Notes: generated by a model from the sequence alone, not told the origin. A DNA stretch of 64,000 bases from Apodemus sylvaticus (GCF_947179515.1 NC_067492.1:11016847-11080846), one strand, 5' to 3'; positions 32,967 to 46,827 are shown, counted from the stretch's first letter. Made by a program: numbers and translations.

Positions 32967-33335
32967 CATGGGAAGATGGCTCAGTCACTAAAGGCTTACA
33001 AGCATGACAGCCCAAGAAAATGTATGCGTGGTGCTCATGTGTGCACTTGTGGCACCAGTCACAGTGGGGTGGAGGGTGGAGATGGGTGGAGCTCCAGATC
33101 CGAATGGACAGCAAATCTAGCCTTCTTGCCAAAGTCCCAAAACAATGAGATCTACTCTCAAACAAAAGTAGAAAGGCATCTGAGGTTGTCTTTTCATCAC
33201 ACACACATAGCATCCTACAGCAAACATGTACTCATACATGTAACCCACAACAAACATGTATACACACATGTACACACATATATGCATACACATGCATGTG
33301 CATGTGGCACACACACACACATCACCATCATCACC
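32967..33335 (+). mobile_element. B4-type SINE with CA-rich tail
   Basis: Head gggaagatggctcagtcac and aaaggcttacaagcatgac are those of a B4 SINE; the body is diverged. The 3' side is a degenerate (CATG/CA)n at about 33190-33320, ending in CACCAT triplets. Confidence 0.55.
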
Positions 33336-33644
33336 ATCAGACATGCCCTTTGTCCATCCATATTTCCCACCTCCAAGTGACATGTTGTTGGGTATAAGCA
33401 GCATTAGGCCAGAGGTCTGATGGACAGGCCTCCCTTTTACTGGGGAGTTTGAAGAGGGGATAAGGAACAATATTGGATGACATGTTGTCAAGTTATCTTC
33501 TAAATATCTATGGACATATCCATAAATTAGCACTGCTCTCAACTTTGGTCAGAGAAGGTTCTTTTTGCAGGGTAGTGGATAGTGCAGAGCGTTGTTGGCT
33601 GGTCAGAGTGCTGAGAATCTTGGACTACTAAGAATAAAACATCT

Positions 33645-33669
33645 ATGTCACCACACACACAGACACACA

Positions 33670-33727
<58 letters not shown>

Positions 33728-33728
33728 C
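33645..33728. repeat. (CA)n(GA)n compound microsatellite
   Basis: (CA)n at about 33650-33687 runs directly into (GA)n to 33727. Confidence 0.95.
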
Positions 33729-35233
33729 CCTGTTTAGAGAACATCAAAGAAAAGGCAGAATAATCAGAGAATGGGGAAGATTAATACACAGTGCCACCTT
33801 CTGGACACGGTGTGGCTGTTCCACTCGTGAACCCCCGGCAGGTGTGGTGGCCTTGCACAAGACCTACACAAGATCAAGCCAGTCATTCCCTTCTGGACTT
33901 AGATAGGCTCCTGATGCCCCACCCCCACCCGAGGAGTCAAAAGAAGTTGCTGGCTGCTGGGTACACAGAAACAATTTTTCTCTCCAGGGTGTGTGTGGCT
34001 GCTAGTAGGTTGCCCATGCTCCAGTGCCCTGGGTGACCTCTTGCCACAGTCGGGACAGGCACCATTCACTGGACTTAGTGGGCCGTAAAGGGAAATAAAC
34101 ACAGGCATCCAAACAACAGCATCCTTCTGAAGACATAAGAAGCACCCTCCACCATGAACATCAGTGGATGCTGTCACGCCATGGGTGGAAATAATACACA
34201 GTAAAGCTCCCACTCTCTGGGTAGCCAAGTTGACAAGCAGACCTGTTGCCAAGGCAGAAATGATCAATTCAGTCAAATACCCAGTAAGTCTGGTCTCAAA
34301 ATATCAATAAAACTAATTGCTGCAATGACGGTCCAGGTGAGAGTCACCACTGGCAATTAACAATATCTATCCACGCTTCCCATAAGGGGATCGCAGGAAG
34401 AAGCAACTGAATAAACAAACACCTTATGAAATGCTCTCCCTGTCAATAGAGAGGCACTGACTCACTCTTTGGTCTAGAAAAAGAGACATATTACTGCATG
34501 GAAGGGTGCCACTTCCCTCAGCCATGAGATATATCTGTGGGGGTTTTTTGGTATGTTTGTTTTGTTTTGTTTTTACTTTTAGGGTCCTTACATCCAGGAA
34601 GGACTGTTCTCCACAGCTTCCCTCTCTTAGAGGCCTTTGCTCTCCTGAGCTGCCAGCTTCAACCTCTCTCATTTCGTCATTCTTCACTGATTCGGTACCC
34701 ATCACCAACCCCTCTCCCTCAGACCTCACAGAAGAACCAGTCACCACAGACAAAACCCCGATGTGTAGAAATCGATCGAGCACCCAAAGCAGAGAGAATG
34801 TAGGCAGACACAGCCAAGATGGTCCACAAGGCCTGACCCCTGAAGGAAGGGCGGGGCTTAATCCACAGCTGGAGAGGAGAGAACAGTAAGGATGTATGAA
34901 GCGGGTGCCCTAATCGAGGGAGGCAGAAGGGGCAGGCATGGAGGGCACATACAGTTCTGGGATAGGGAGTCCGACATCAATCAGACCAAGGCCTGTATAA
35001 ATCAAACACAACAAAAGTTTTCAACTCAGAAGAATTACTGGGTCTGCGATATGGGTGAAATCTACATATATCATGGGATGCTGGAGCTTCTCCATGAAAG
35101 GCCTGTGTGCCATGTGGTGACAGGGTGGCAAATTCTCAAGGAAAGTATGAGGGGCTACTTTGGGCATCAAGGAATAGAATAAACTGAGATCGGTTCTATT
35201 TAGAGGAGTCTACAACTCAACAGGGGCCTGGGC
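33729..35233. other. Unassigned unique sequence
   Basis: No repeat or supported exon recognised. Overlapping opposite-strand frames at 33899-34276 and 34424-34889 have no domain. Confidence 0.35.
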
Positions 35234-35360
<127 letters not shown>

Positions 35361-35664
35361 GTGTGTGTGCTCAGAGAATTCAGTTAAGATTCATACATGT
35401 CATTGTATATAAAGCTCATATCACAAAAGAAAAATATTTAGGTATTCCTGTCTACCTAACAATAGGCATGGAGGGTTACTTAGAAGCAAAGAGGCAGAAG
35501 CTTGCAATTTTGAAATGCGCCATGCTAAGGCCATGGCGGACAGAGATATGGTGGAGCAGGGAGACCTGAGCATTGCAGGTTGAGTCTAACTGGTGGATGC
35601 ATAAATGCACCGTGCGAAAACTAACTTGCCCTGGGTGTGAAACATAAAATGTTGTGCTTTTAAA

Positions 35665-36440
35665 ACTGTATTACGCATGAATGGGCTGTGTTACTTTATC
35701 TTTACTGTGATAAATACCTGGAAAAAAAACTTAGGAGAGGTTGGGGCTGGAGAGATAGCTCAGCAGTTGAATGTTTTCTGCTCTTGCAGAGGATCCGAGT
35801 TCAGTTTCCAAGCCCCAAGTTGGGCAGCTTACAACCACCAGTATTTCTAAGGGGAGATGATGGCATCTTCTGGTCTCCACAAATATCTAAGCCTAGGCAC
35901 ATGCATGCGCATGCACACACACACAGACACACAAACACACACACACAATGCACACAAGTGCTCTCTCACACACACATGCATGCACGTACATACTCTCACA
36001 AATATACACACACATGCATGCGTGCACACTCTCTCTCACACACACATACACATACACACACATGCTCTCTCTCACATACAACACAAATGAAAATAAAGCA
36101 AATCTTTAAGAGTGTATTTTTTTAAAGGAGAAAAGAAAGGTTTGCTTGGGTTGTGGTTTAGAAGATATAGTCCGTCACGACAGGCAAGCGCAGTCAAGTC
36201 ATTCTTCTGTAGTGGGGATGTGTAATGGAGGCCTCTCATTTGAAGACTAGACTAAGAAGCAGAGAAAAACCAGAACCAGAAGTGGGTGTCACCTTCGAGG
36301 CTCAGCCCCTAGTGACCTACCTTCATCAGCTACAGTCCACATCAGAGGGTCCAAAGACTCCTAAAACAGCCAGTCAGGGACCAAGTGTTCAAATACATGG
36401 CCCTGGTGGGAAACATTTTATATCCAGACCAAAACATTTT
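35665..36440 (+). mobile_element. LTR-like rodent repeat split by a SINE
   Basis: The left part (ttactttatctttactgtga, taaatacctggaaaa, 35665-35740) and the right part (gtttgcttgggttgtgg, cagtcagggaccaagtg, ttcaaatacatggccctgg, 36130-36440) are two halves of one rodent repeat, the same group as 47862-48196. A B3-type SINE occupies 35741-36118 between them. Confidence 0.6.
35741..36118 (+). mobile_element. B2/B3 SINE with expanded CA tail
   Basis: Sense order: ggttggggctggagagatag, ctcagcagttgaatgtt, ctgctcttgcagaggatcc, gagttcagtttccaagc, aggggagatgatggcatc, then a long (CA)n/(CTCT)-interrupted tail 35895-36085 and aaaataaagcaaatcttta at the 3' end. It sits inside the older repeat described at 35665-36440. 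Confidence 0.88.
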
Positions 36441-36569
36441 ACTTTTATAGACAAAAGACATCTCATATTTTGCACAGGAAAATTCTAAGGAGGAATGGGA
36501 TGAGATTTTTGTCATATGTATTAGAAGAAATCAGAGAGTGGCAGACAGGGAAGGTGACAGATGAGGTGA

Positions 36570-36670
36570 CTGTCATTACTATGTGTTGGCCACTGCCGTG
36601 CCTTAAACATTACACAATATGCTACTTAACCCTGTGAAAGTGGTCCTACCCTGAGGCAGGTTAACTGGTT
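36570..36670 (-). mobile_element. MIR SINE fragment
   Basis: Plus strand: ttactatgtgttggccactg, taaacattacacaatatgc, tgctacttaaccctgtg, matching antisense MIR. Confidence 0.5.
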
Positions 36671-36849
36671 ATTAGTAGACCCTGGCTTCCCATGGTATCA
36701 TTTGCTTCCAAGTCAACTATAGTCTGAAATATTAAATAGAGAATTCCAGACATACCACAATTCATATTTTGAAATAATACATATTATTTAATACATATTA
36801 TTTTTTTTATTTAAAATTGTATGTAAATGAGGTTAGGGGCTGGAGATCT

Positions 36850-37012
36850 GCACATGGGTGCAGCATCCTTGAAGGCCAGAAGATGGCATCAGATTCTTTG
36901 GAGCTGGAGTTAGAAGTGATTTGAGCCACCTGATGTAGATGCTGGGAACTGAATCCCAGTCCTCCAACAAGAACAGCAAGTGCTCTTAACCACTGAGCTA
37001 TCTCTCCAGCCC
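36850..37012 (-). mobile_element. B2/B3 SINE
   Basis: Plus strand gaaggccagaagatggcatc, agattctttggagctggag, gatgctgggaactgaatccc, agtgctcttaaccactgagc and tatctctccagcccttt give the reverse complement of a B3-type SINE. Confidence 0.88.
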
Positions 37013-38458
37013 TTTACACAACTTTCATTGTGGTGTTATAACTGCTCCACTTTATTATTAGTGACTGTTGAACTCACACTGTGTCTAATTCATAAATAAC
37101 ATGTATCATATATCTATATTATGGGTTTCAAGCTACCCACGGCTTCAGAAAAGGCTCTACTGTCCTGGCAGACGTGGAATTTGAGCTTGGGGCTGGCTGA
37201 TCAGCAGATGGCATCTTCGTTCATTGCCACAACTTTCTGCTGGTGGACTTGGCAATGCACCATGTCCCTGAGAGCCTGGTTGCTCGTCTTTTGTCTTCAG
37301 AGTTGAGGGGAGAGTTTCAATCCTTGAAAACAGCCTGGACCTGGCACTAATTTAGCTTTAGATTTATGGGATTTTTTTTTCAAATTATTCTCCATGGACC
37401 ATGACTTAAATTCCACAATTATTCCTTGACACTTCAGACAGAGTGACACTATACAGCTCAGGTGCCCCAAAATGCTGGCCTCTCCACAGGACACTAACTG
37501 TAATGGTGGGCTGGTGGTAGCTAGTGGCCTGTGGTAGTAGGGAAAGTGTTTTCTGGCAGCCAGTTTGGGGGACTGCTTTAACTCTTCAGTTTGTCATAGA
37601 GACACCTTGTCAAAGTCTGGATATATCCTGTGAAGCTGGGGCATTAGCATCACACAGACCATGGGGTCCTGATGCATGAACTCTAACTGGTGACCTCATG
37701 AGAAGCTACTGACATCATGTGGAAATCTCTGCTCTCCCATAATGGGGATAATTCTGTCGGATTCTCCAGCAGTTCTGAGGAGAAAGCAAAGCTGGGGAAT
37801 GCGCAGGCTTGGGCCCATGTAGAGGCTAGATGCAGTTTTATTTCTGTCTTACTCCTTTCCCCTGGTGCACAGGAAGAAATGGCAGTCAAAGAGCTGGACC
37901 ATGAAATATCCTTCAGAGGTAATGTTTAACACCGAGGATTAGCAATTACCTCCCTAAGAATGCCTTTCCATGGAGAAGCTCGCCGTATAAAAATTATACA
38001 CTTACAAAGGCAATTATTCTTCTCTATGCCACCTGATTTTCTCATAATAAATATCCACTCACAATATGGCTCTCTGTTGGTGCTGGCATCACCAGGGCCC
38101 ACCTAGGATGAAAGAAAGGGGCTGTCGGCGGGAGATACTGGTGAACATTCAGTCAGTAACAATATGGACTATGATTTTTGACAGTTAAAAGAGAAGGAGT
38201 TGGGAATGAGTTGCACTTGAGATGCTTAGTGCGGGGCTTTCAATGGGAACCTCTTGAATTGAGCTAAAGATGAGGGGGCTTCCCGCTAGACATGCATAAG
38301 TAACAGCGGTATCCTTCCAAGGGGACCCTTGTGGTTTCCCCTAGGGGGTTCTGGTCTTTAATTGGAGCCTCCTGGGGGGGGTTCTTCTGACATAATCCTG
38401 ACATTCCAAGTCATTCAAAGGACCCAAAGACACATCTCTTTTAAAAAAAAACAAAGGA
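37013..38458. other. Unassigned unique sequence with an AT-rich core
   Basis: No repeat recognised. Positions 37920-38060 hold gattagcaattacctccc and tacaaaggcaattattc, which resemble conserved non-coding sequence. Short frames have no domain. Confidence 0.3.
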
Positions 38459-38459
38459 A

Positions 38460-38612
38460 TAAGCTAGGTATTATGGTGCACAGCTGTAATCTCAGCACAC
38501 TGGATGCGGAAACAGGATCAGAACTTAATGGTTACTTTTGGCTACACAGAGAGTTCAAGACCAGCCTGGGCTACAGGAAACTCTGCCATAAATGCAAAGT
38601 AAAGTAAAATAA
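38460..38612 (+). mobile_element. B1 SINE
   Basis: Sense order: aataagctaggtattatggtg, cacagctgtaatctcagc, gagagttcaagaccagcctg, ggctacaggaaactctg. The A-rich tail has (GTAAA)n. About 20% diverged by eye. Confidence 0.82.
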
Positions 38613-41569
38613 AATCGAGGAAGGCGAGCAGCCTTCAGTCTGACCAGCTGCATCCATCAACCATGAAGAGATAGGAGGGATTCTCTGAAGGCATAAAGAA
38701 AGAATGAAGGGAGACCAGGTGTGTCCCAGCATCTCAGGATCAAAGGATGTAACTTGGCAGACGAAATTTACTTCAAAATGACGTCCTCCCTCTCTCATTA
38801 TTCAGAGCACTTTTGTAGAGCACACGCCCAGGCACCAGGCAGATGAGTAAGCATATGAATGTGTCTGTGGAATAAAGGATACAGCTATAGTCAAAGAGGA
38901 GGCAGGCCCAGTCTCAACATGGCTGAGCCTTTGCATTCTGCCTCTTCCAGTTTTGACCTTCAAGACAGAGAATCTTTCTTGGGAATGAGTAAGGGAAGAA
39001 GTTTCTAGTAAGTAAAGAAGAAGAAGAGGAAAAGTGGTGACAGCCCCAAATTGAAGACACTGGGTTGTGATTTTAGGGATTTGGTGACATGGGAAACCTC
39101 CTGCAAAGGTTGGCTTGCGTGCATGAAACTGCCAAGAACAAATCCATTTAATCTACAGGAGCAGCAGGATACCAGTGGGACCCTGATGGATACTGGGTGT
39201 TGTTTGAGGAAAATGATATGTGACCAGATTCTAATAAGAAGTTATGACAAGCCACAGGGGGAGGGGGGAAAATTTAGGGCACAAAGTGCATGAGTTCCAA
39301 GCAATAAGGAGAACCCATGCAAAGGCCCTGAGGTACCTGGTATGGTGCCTACAACCAGAGAGAAGCCAGGTACAGCTGATGCCCCATTGTATGCCTAAAT
39401 GAAATCCACAGAGATGACGCTCTGCCTCTGACACAATTGTGCTGGGAATATCAAACCTTGTACCTGAAATCCTAGGCTGGTCTGTTTACCTCCAGAATTA
39501 TAAGGGAGATCATTATTTTTCCTTACAAATTCATTAATCTTTTTTAGTCACTCTACAGCAAAGACCTGGATAATGAAGGATAGACAGATAAACCACCCAG
39601 GATGTTCCAGAGAGCCTGTTGATCAGAAAGACGTGTACAAATGGATGCAAAGTGAACAGAGACCTAGCCCCTCCTCTAGCACATCTTGTCCTTGCTACCA
39701 GCACCCAAGCCTTGGCTCAGACTTCCAGGAAGTACCTCCTTCATGTTCCCCCATGTCTATTGATAGTCCACGGACCTCAACACAACCTACTCAAGAGCAC
39801 AGCCAGCTGGGAGAGATGGAGAGAAAGAATCAGAGCAGGAGAGTCAGACTGCTAATAAGTAGAAAAGTTGATGTTGGCTTGAATCCTGAGAGTTGCAGAC
39901 TCCAGAGTTTATTAAATAGCATCCTCTCACATACATTTTCTATTAATTCTCTGTGGTAGCTCCAGCTAGGTTCTGTGCTCGAGAACTGTGTGTATTAGGA
40001 GATAATATTTTAGAAATTCATGAGCATACTTTGTGCCAGAAAGTACAAGCTTAAATAATTTTCATTTTATGAAAAGTACATAATGATGTTGAGCTAATCC
40101 ATTCTAATGGCACTGAACTCTCGGAAGCCTTGCGATCCAAAATATGGGGGGAGCAAGGGGGAGGATCCTGGCCATCACCATCATATTCATTCTCTTCATG
40201 TTACTAGAGGTGAGGGGAGGGCAAAGAGGAATACAGAGGAAGGTTAAGTGTGGGTCACTCTGAAAAAAAAAGAGAAATGCACCAGCCCAGGATCCTTGGG
40301 GAACCCAGGTTCCTCTCTTCTAGACCCTGATGTCATTTCTCTTCCCTCTGTATTTGATGCTGTCAGAATCCACCATCCATTACAGGCTTCAGCTGTCATT
40401 TTTCTTTGTCTTTAGCCTTAGGAGCCCTCATGTCCATTTTGTCTGCAAGAACCCAGTATAAACAGAAACCATTTTTCCTGTTATCTGAAGCTATTATATT
40501 TTGATATTTTTTTTCTGTTGTGAAAAACCTTAGATATGTTCACATAAGTCAGGAGAAAGAAAACCTGTTTAGGCATCACGTCCAATTTCATAGCTTTGAA
40601 TCATCCTCTTTTTTTTCTCCCCGTCAAAAATATGTTCCATTAAGCTTGGGACCTCACAACTTGGAAAACCACTAACTTAAACAAATGGAAGTTGTTGAGA
40701 TATGAGACAAAGGAAGAATACGTTTTTAAAGTGTTTGTGTGACTTTTAATCCTTTTAGATCATAAGCACTTCAGCTCCTGGCTGGCTGTCTCCTTGGTTG
40801 TAAATCATCTACCATGTACCTGACAGGATGCTGTGTGAAGGAATCAGGTGGCTTCAGAAAATGTATCAAGAGTTAGCAACTGCTTGGGGTGGAAAGAATG
40901 GGAAGTCCTTGTTTACACAGACTGGCTTGGAATGCCAAGCCATGGCTATACCCAGAATGTGCTGGGCACCTCAACATCCTTAGGAGAAATAAACCATTGG
41001 CATTGATCTTATTAGTCTGCTGAACAAGTCACATGGGAATGATATAGTGCTCTCTAGTAAGAGTCCTGCCACAGGTAGACACTTAATCCATACCACAGAA
41101 CTGGAAACCCTTTCCTAAGAAGTCCAGCATATGAATCATTTACATCAAAGGACTGCAGTAACATAATAGTAACAACAGTCTAAATGTTTCACTTGTTCTA
41201 TATACTTACCAAATCATAAACAATGGGTTCGATTGACTGTAGCACAGATAGTAGTGTGTCCATTCCCTGAACTCAGTGTCTCCACCTACCACCCAACAGA
41301 AGAGAAAAATCCAACACTCACTTTTCTGCTGACATCTTGAACAGAAGACCAAAAGTAACAGCTGAGTGCCCATCTCATCGTGTCTAAGTGTGTGGCGTCA
41401 CCACAGAAAGCCAGTCATGAGCTGGGTGCTTGTGTCTAACTGACATCTCTACGGCCCTGCTTGGAGAGGCGGCGAGATTAAAGCCATTGAAAATGTCTGT
41501 GTTCTGGAAAAGTACAGTGTTCACTAGACAGTTTGAGCACAATTTCTTTTTGGTTAGGTTTGGGTTTTG

Positions 41570-41571
<2 letters not shown>
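38613..41571. other. Unassigned unique sequence
   Basis: About 3 kb with no repeat family I can name and no supported exon. Positions 39573-39959 hold a plus-strand frame of 128 codons without a domain. Short A/T runs occur at 40262-40270 and 40508-40515. Confidence 0.3.

Positions 41572-41641
<70 letters not shown>
41572..41641. repeat. (CT)n microsatellite
   Basis: About 70 bp of uninterrupted TC, ending ttatttttaa. Confidence 0.95.
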
Positions 41642-41647
<6 letters not shown>

Positions 41648-41854
41648 TAAAATACCAGATTAAGGTAAAAGATTAAGGTAAAATTCTCCTGATCTTTGCA
41701 AGTTTGAAACAAGCCACCATTGTAATAATCATTGTTATTTGGAGGCATTATCAGAGCCTCAGTTTAATCAACTGAAAAAGCTGGCCAGGCCTTGCTGTTG
41801 GTTTGTTGGTTAACTGGCTCATTTGGAAAGACATGATGTTTTCAAGAATTATTT

Positions 41855-42063
41855 ACTTCTCCTTTATATGTCTGTCTGTCTTCCCTGCATGTATATCTGT
41901 ACTCCATACTTGTGAAATACCTGGGGGTTGGGGGGAGAGGAAAGGGTGTCAGAAACTCTATAATGGGGCTTATAAACAGCCACGTTGGGGCAGGGAATTG
42001 AACTCAGGTCCTCTATAAGAGCAGTGAGACTGCTCTTAACTACTAAGCCATCTCTCTAGCTCC
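41855..42063 (-). mobile_element. B2/B3 SINE
   Basis: Plus strand: tgtctgtctgtcttccctgc, atgtatatctgtactccatac, gggaattgaactcaggtcc, gactgctcttaactactaag and ccatctctctagctcc are the reverse complement of B3. Confidence 0.88.
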
Positions 42064-43800
42064 TGTAGGGTTTGAATATTTAAATGTTGGGTCAAGATGG
42101 TGCTACTTTGCTTTATGAAAGTAAAGATGGCTTGAAGGTGGCGTGTGAAGAAGGTCTGAGGCTGGTGACTTATAGAAAATAACACGGAGCATGCTGGGAA
42201 CTGGGAGAATTAATCACTACATACCAAGGTAGGGCACAGGTAGACTACAGAGAACATTTTTACTCCGGGAACCTCAGAGCCTTGTGATATGAGTATACTT
42301 TCCTGGAGCCTCTGCTTCTAGATGGAACAAAGCACAACATTCCAGAGCAGTCTTTGAAAAACAAAGCACTTGCATACCATGATGATACACTGACTCTGTG
42401 ACCTTTGAGTTTATTTGCTTTATAGAAGGCCCTGTGTGGATGATAGCATACAGCTTCAAACAGAGACCTGACTGTCTCTATCTGGGTTTACCCCAAAGCA
42501 GACCCTGACACAAGGACTGGACCACACGTAATGTATTTACGACTTTATCCCAGTGAGTAAATGAACAAATGAGGCAGGGGAGGGAGACACAACACGGGCA
42601 GACATTAAGGAACAGCTCTATGCCATGGATATCTAGGGCTCAGCCTCGAAGAGTTGGCTTGGAGAAACCAGGTGGGGTGTGATGCAAAATGGCCTCACAG
42701 TGGGACTGAGGGGGTGAGTGGCACACTTATTGAATGCCTTCCAACAGTCTGGGGGCACCCTAGGACGTTAACCTCCCCATTTCCAGAAATGGTCTGTTAG
42801 ATACTTGACAAGCTCCAATGGCTGAGAAAGGAGGTAGGCAGAGCATAGAAAGTGAGAGACACTGCCAAGGGTCCACACGGCTGAGGAGCATCAAACCCCA
42901 TTCCCTCAGCATGACCTAAATTCTCCCTGCTACTTCTCTGCTCACTTATAGTCTGGATGTGCAGGAGCCGGCTGTTACAAGTTCTCTGGGATTGATATCA
43001 TCCTTGTTTCTCAAAGGCCTGTTCCTCTGACACAATCAAGTATGTCCCATTTACATGCCCCAGAAAGCCCAACTGACCCACATTAGAGTGTTTATCAAGC
43101 CCACAACATTGGCCACATCTTCTGCTATTAGGTCCCCAGTTGCAGACAAACCCTTTCCTGCTAAACACAAAGAAAATGTCTCTGGTGCACAATGTACCAA
43201 GTTCCAGTGTCTCAAAACCCATCAGACCTTTGACTGCTCATACTTCTGCCTTTTCCTTTCTTGGGCTTTGGTATAAGCTCTCAAGGTGTGACACTACTCC
43301 ATCCATCCCAAAAGGCTGGCCCACAACGGCTTGCCAGTAGCATTTTAAAAAGTTACAGTGTTATTAGCAAAACATGTACTTCCCACCAGCACCAGTCAAC
43401 CATTCTCCCACCCAATAAATCACCTGAAAGTTGAACTTTAAACCAACCCCCAAGCTGTTCTGGAAACCCTCTAGGTAGGGTAGCTATTGCTTGCAATTCA
43501 ATGTTGACATAATTCTTTGAGAGCTAGCTCTCTAAGCCTTCCTTCAGGGCAAATGAAAACAGACCAGTCCCCAGGCTAAACTTCCTTTGAAAAACCTGGA
43601 AGCTCACTGCAGATGTCTCTGGGTTTTGAATTAGGGTGGAAACTTCGAATATTAAGAAAACTGCTTAGATTTAAATAGGGTTTTGGTCATGTATTCAAGT
43701 GCCGCAAAATGCCTATTTAAAGCCAATCGCAAAGAGCCAGGGCTGTAAAGTGGTTGCCACTTTAGGGAAATCATTTCTAAGTAGAATGACAGACCCAGGA
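42064..43800. other. Unassigned unique sequence
   Basis: No recognised repeat or exon. Frames at 42998-43340 overlap on both strands. Confidence 0.3.
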
Positions 43801-43802
43801 GT

Positions 43803-44110
43803 CTGCAGAGATGGATCCATTGATGAAATGCTTGCCAAGTACACATGGGGACCTGAGTTCAATCCCCAGAACTGACATACAGAAAATAGTCATATTGGTG
43901 TATGCTTGTTATCCTAACAGTGAGGAGGCAGAAACAAGTAAATCACTAGAGCTCATTGACTAGCCTGGCAAGCAGAGTTGGCAGGTTACAGGCAACTAAG
44001 AGACCTCTATTTCAAAAGTGAAGGTGGAAAGTACCCAATGAACCCACAGAGGATGACTTAGGACCTATGACCTATAACCTCTATACATGAATACACATAT
44101 AAGAGAGAGG
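43803..44110 (+). mobile_element. B4 SINE
   Basis: Sense order: ctgcagagatggatccattg, aaatgcttgccaagtac, ggggacctgagttcaatccc (B box), gtatgcttgttatcctaaca, gtgaggaggcagaaac and atttcaaaagtgaaggtgg. The tRNA-like head and B1-like middle in one element are typical of B4. The tail is atacacatat. Confidence 0.8.
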
Positions 44111-44477
44111 TATGTGACAATCAATCCCTGTTGTGATATGATCACTCCAGAACCCCACTAAATTCGTGGGAAGCAAGAGTAGAGCAATATGTATTAGGGG
44201 TGGGGTGAAGGAGGCACAGTGATGTCCCGTGGGTCCTGATGGATGAGTATTCCCCAGACAAAGAAAAAAGAAACATTAAATGTTGGACATTCTGTTGGGG
44301 GAAGGTGAATCTGAGATGGAAATGCCACCCCACGCCATCCTTTGTTTTCCTGGGTGTCTGTTTCTTAGACTGTCAGTGGGATAAGAAGACCTGCTTGTGG
44401 TGATTGGCTCATACATCACCCTTCTGCTGCCTGCATGACACACTGTTAAACACACACAACAAAAGCATTGCTTCAGT

Positions 44478-44565
44478 TTATATGATCCCCATTTCTTAGA
44501 AGAGGAAACTGAGGCAGACAGAAGCTAAGAAACTGTTGAACTAGCCAATCCTCCTGATTTGGTGG
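44478..44565 (-). mobile_element. MIR SINE
   Basis: atgatccccatttcttagaagaggaaactgaggcag is the antisense MIR hallmark (ccccattttacagatgaggaaactgaggc), followed by aagctaagaaactgttg. Confidence 0.7.
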
Positions 44566-45311
44566 GTATTCTAAAGGAGAAGTCAACCTGTGATGCAACA
44601 CCTGGTTTGTGCTAAGAACTGAACAAATGATTCTGTTGGCATGACCACAGCTGTCCAAAACTGTGAACCAAATTCTCCCCTACCAGGAGGGCATCAGCTG
44701 TCACCTCCTCTTCTTGGGAGCACAGACCTTCTCTTTGTCCTCCTCTCCACTTTTTGTCTATTCCTAATTTATAGCCAATACCCATTTATCTAACAAATGG
44801 GCTCTTGACCAAGCACTCTACCAACAAATGCAAACAATCCACTCTCACAAGCTACCTCTTCCAGATTTTCTCCTAATAGACCTCTCCATCAAACACTGTG
44901 AGGTGAGCTGGTGAATGCTCCCTACTTTAAAAACACCATTTGTTCCTTTGCTTGCAGTTCTTAGTCAAGGAGATATGTTCTCTCCAGACCGAACCCCCAG
45001 CTATGTAATAAGACAGAAGCCACCACATTTGCAAAGTCACTTGGTCCTTCTCCAAGCTTCAGTGCTCACATCTTTTCACTGTACTCATGTCACTGCTGCT
45101 GCCTGGGCACAATTTAAGTGTGTAAAATATTTAACAAGGCATATAATCAGAGCGAATGCCTACATATCCAATGAGTTTCTACAACATGAACAGCTCCTAA
45201 TGGTCAGTCTAGCTGCAAGGGATTCCAGCAACATGTTACTTTAGTTTGGTTCAGCTTTACCTCACAACTTGAAGGTAGAGACTTTATTCATCTTAATCAT
45301 CATCAAATGTT
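44566..45311. other. Unassigned unique sequence
   Basis: No recognised repeat or exon. Confidence 0.3.
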
Positions 45312-45372
45312 AGAAAAATAAATAAATGGATGGATGGGTGGATGGATGTATGGATGGATGGATGGATGTACA
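45312..45372. repeat. (GGAT)n microsatellite
   Basis: aaataaataaatggatggat then GGAT units with occasional GTAT and GGGT variants to about 45370. Confidence 0.92.
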
Positions 45373-45894
45373 AATGGGCTCAAATGAATAAGAGGATAAG
45401 AACAAGGTAATTAAAGTAACAATTCTAAACCTAAAGTTTTAAAGTTTTTTCAGAAAAAGATTCCCACCATGAACAAGTAACCCAAGAAAACAGTTATAGG
45501 AAGGCATGATGCTTGAATGACATTTCCTCCATAGAGCCTTCAGACTAATCTTGTGTGCCTCTTCCCTATTGTTATCCCAACCAACTTTAATGGATCTCTT
45601 TATTCTCATGCATAGAACATAAACTAAGGAGGCCATAAAGGGGACATCTAGCAATGTTCTGTGTCTGTGAGCATCATGTGGGGTTGAGAACAGGGTTCAC
45701 ATCCCACATGAGCCTTGCTGGTCATAGCAGCAGAGAGGAAAGAAAAATGGGTCTACAGTGCAACACACAGGCTGACTACCAATTGCTGCAACTAGCTGGA
45801 TTTGGTTAAATCCAGCAAAGAGAGTATTTTTCAGGTATCCTCAAGTCAATGTACATGAGCTCCTATTCATAGGAGCCTGTGTGTGTGCATGTAC

Positions 45895-45928
45895 ACACTG
45901 TCTCTGTCTCTGTCTCTCTCTCTGTCTC
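45895..45928. repeat. (CTGTCT)n-like short repeat
   Basis: About 34 bp of tctgtctctgtctctctc. Confidence 0.85.
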
Positions 45929-46827
45929 ATGGCTCTCTTCTAACAAGTCTATTTTTTTATGGTTATATTAAAAAGAACTTTGAAACTGCCTTGCTTGAGT
46001 TTCCTCTAAAACACATGATTACTCTCCCAAAATGTCACTTCAATTACAGAAACTCAATAATGAACCCAAAAAAACCATCCTGTGCACTCTGTGACAAGCG
46101 CTAGTTGAGGTTTGGGTTTATTATTAATAATAATAAAAGGAAGCATGCTAAATGAGTTGGCTTTTAGAGATTGTCATCGGAAGCCTGGCTTGCAGAGGCC
46201 TGTGGCAGCTGCTTGACTTTCAGCTGTGTCATCACAAGGGATAGAGCTGCTTAGAAATCTGAATAAATTAATAAATAAGCCTTGCTATAAAGATATTGAT
46301 CCAGCTGCCCTGGAGAGAGAACACCCCAGTGTCTCCCACTGTGCAGAAACCAGGCTCTGCCAGATAAATCTCAGAGTTAGGGGAATGGTATTTCTGTGCC
46401 AGCTCTCACAAGGGGTTTACTCCATCTCCAGGAGACAGAGAAATGCTACAGGTGCTGTCATAGCAGAGCAACAGATATCTACTGCCTCAAGTTTGGGCCC
46501 CAAGATGAACTCCAAACAGTGACATTTCCCTCGTGGTATTCATTTGGTCCATCACTCGACAATCATGTATTCATTTATTCAACGATGATTATTAATGCAG
46601 ATCTGTTTCTGTTTGAGACTGAGCACCCAGGAGAACCATGGGATGTTAACATTTATGTGTGAGGGCTCTGGGGGCAGAGGCAGACATCGAAGGTTCTTGT
46701 TGAACATGAAATGTAAATCTGGTATGAGGCAGGGGAGTCGCCATGGACTTTGTTGGGTACTGACAACAGTTCTGTGCCTATCCATAAAGAGTGAAACACT
46801 GGTAGACTAAGACCCTCAGTTTACGTT

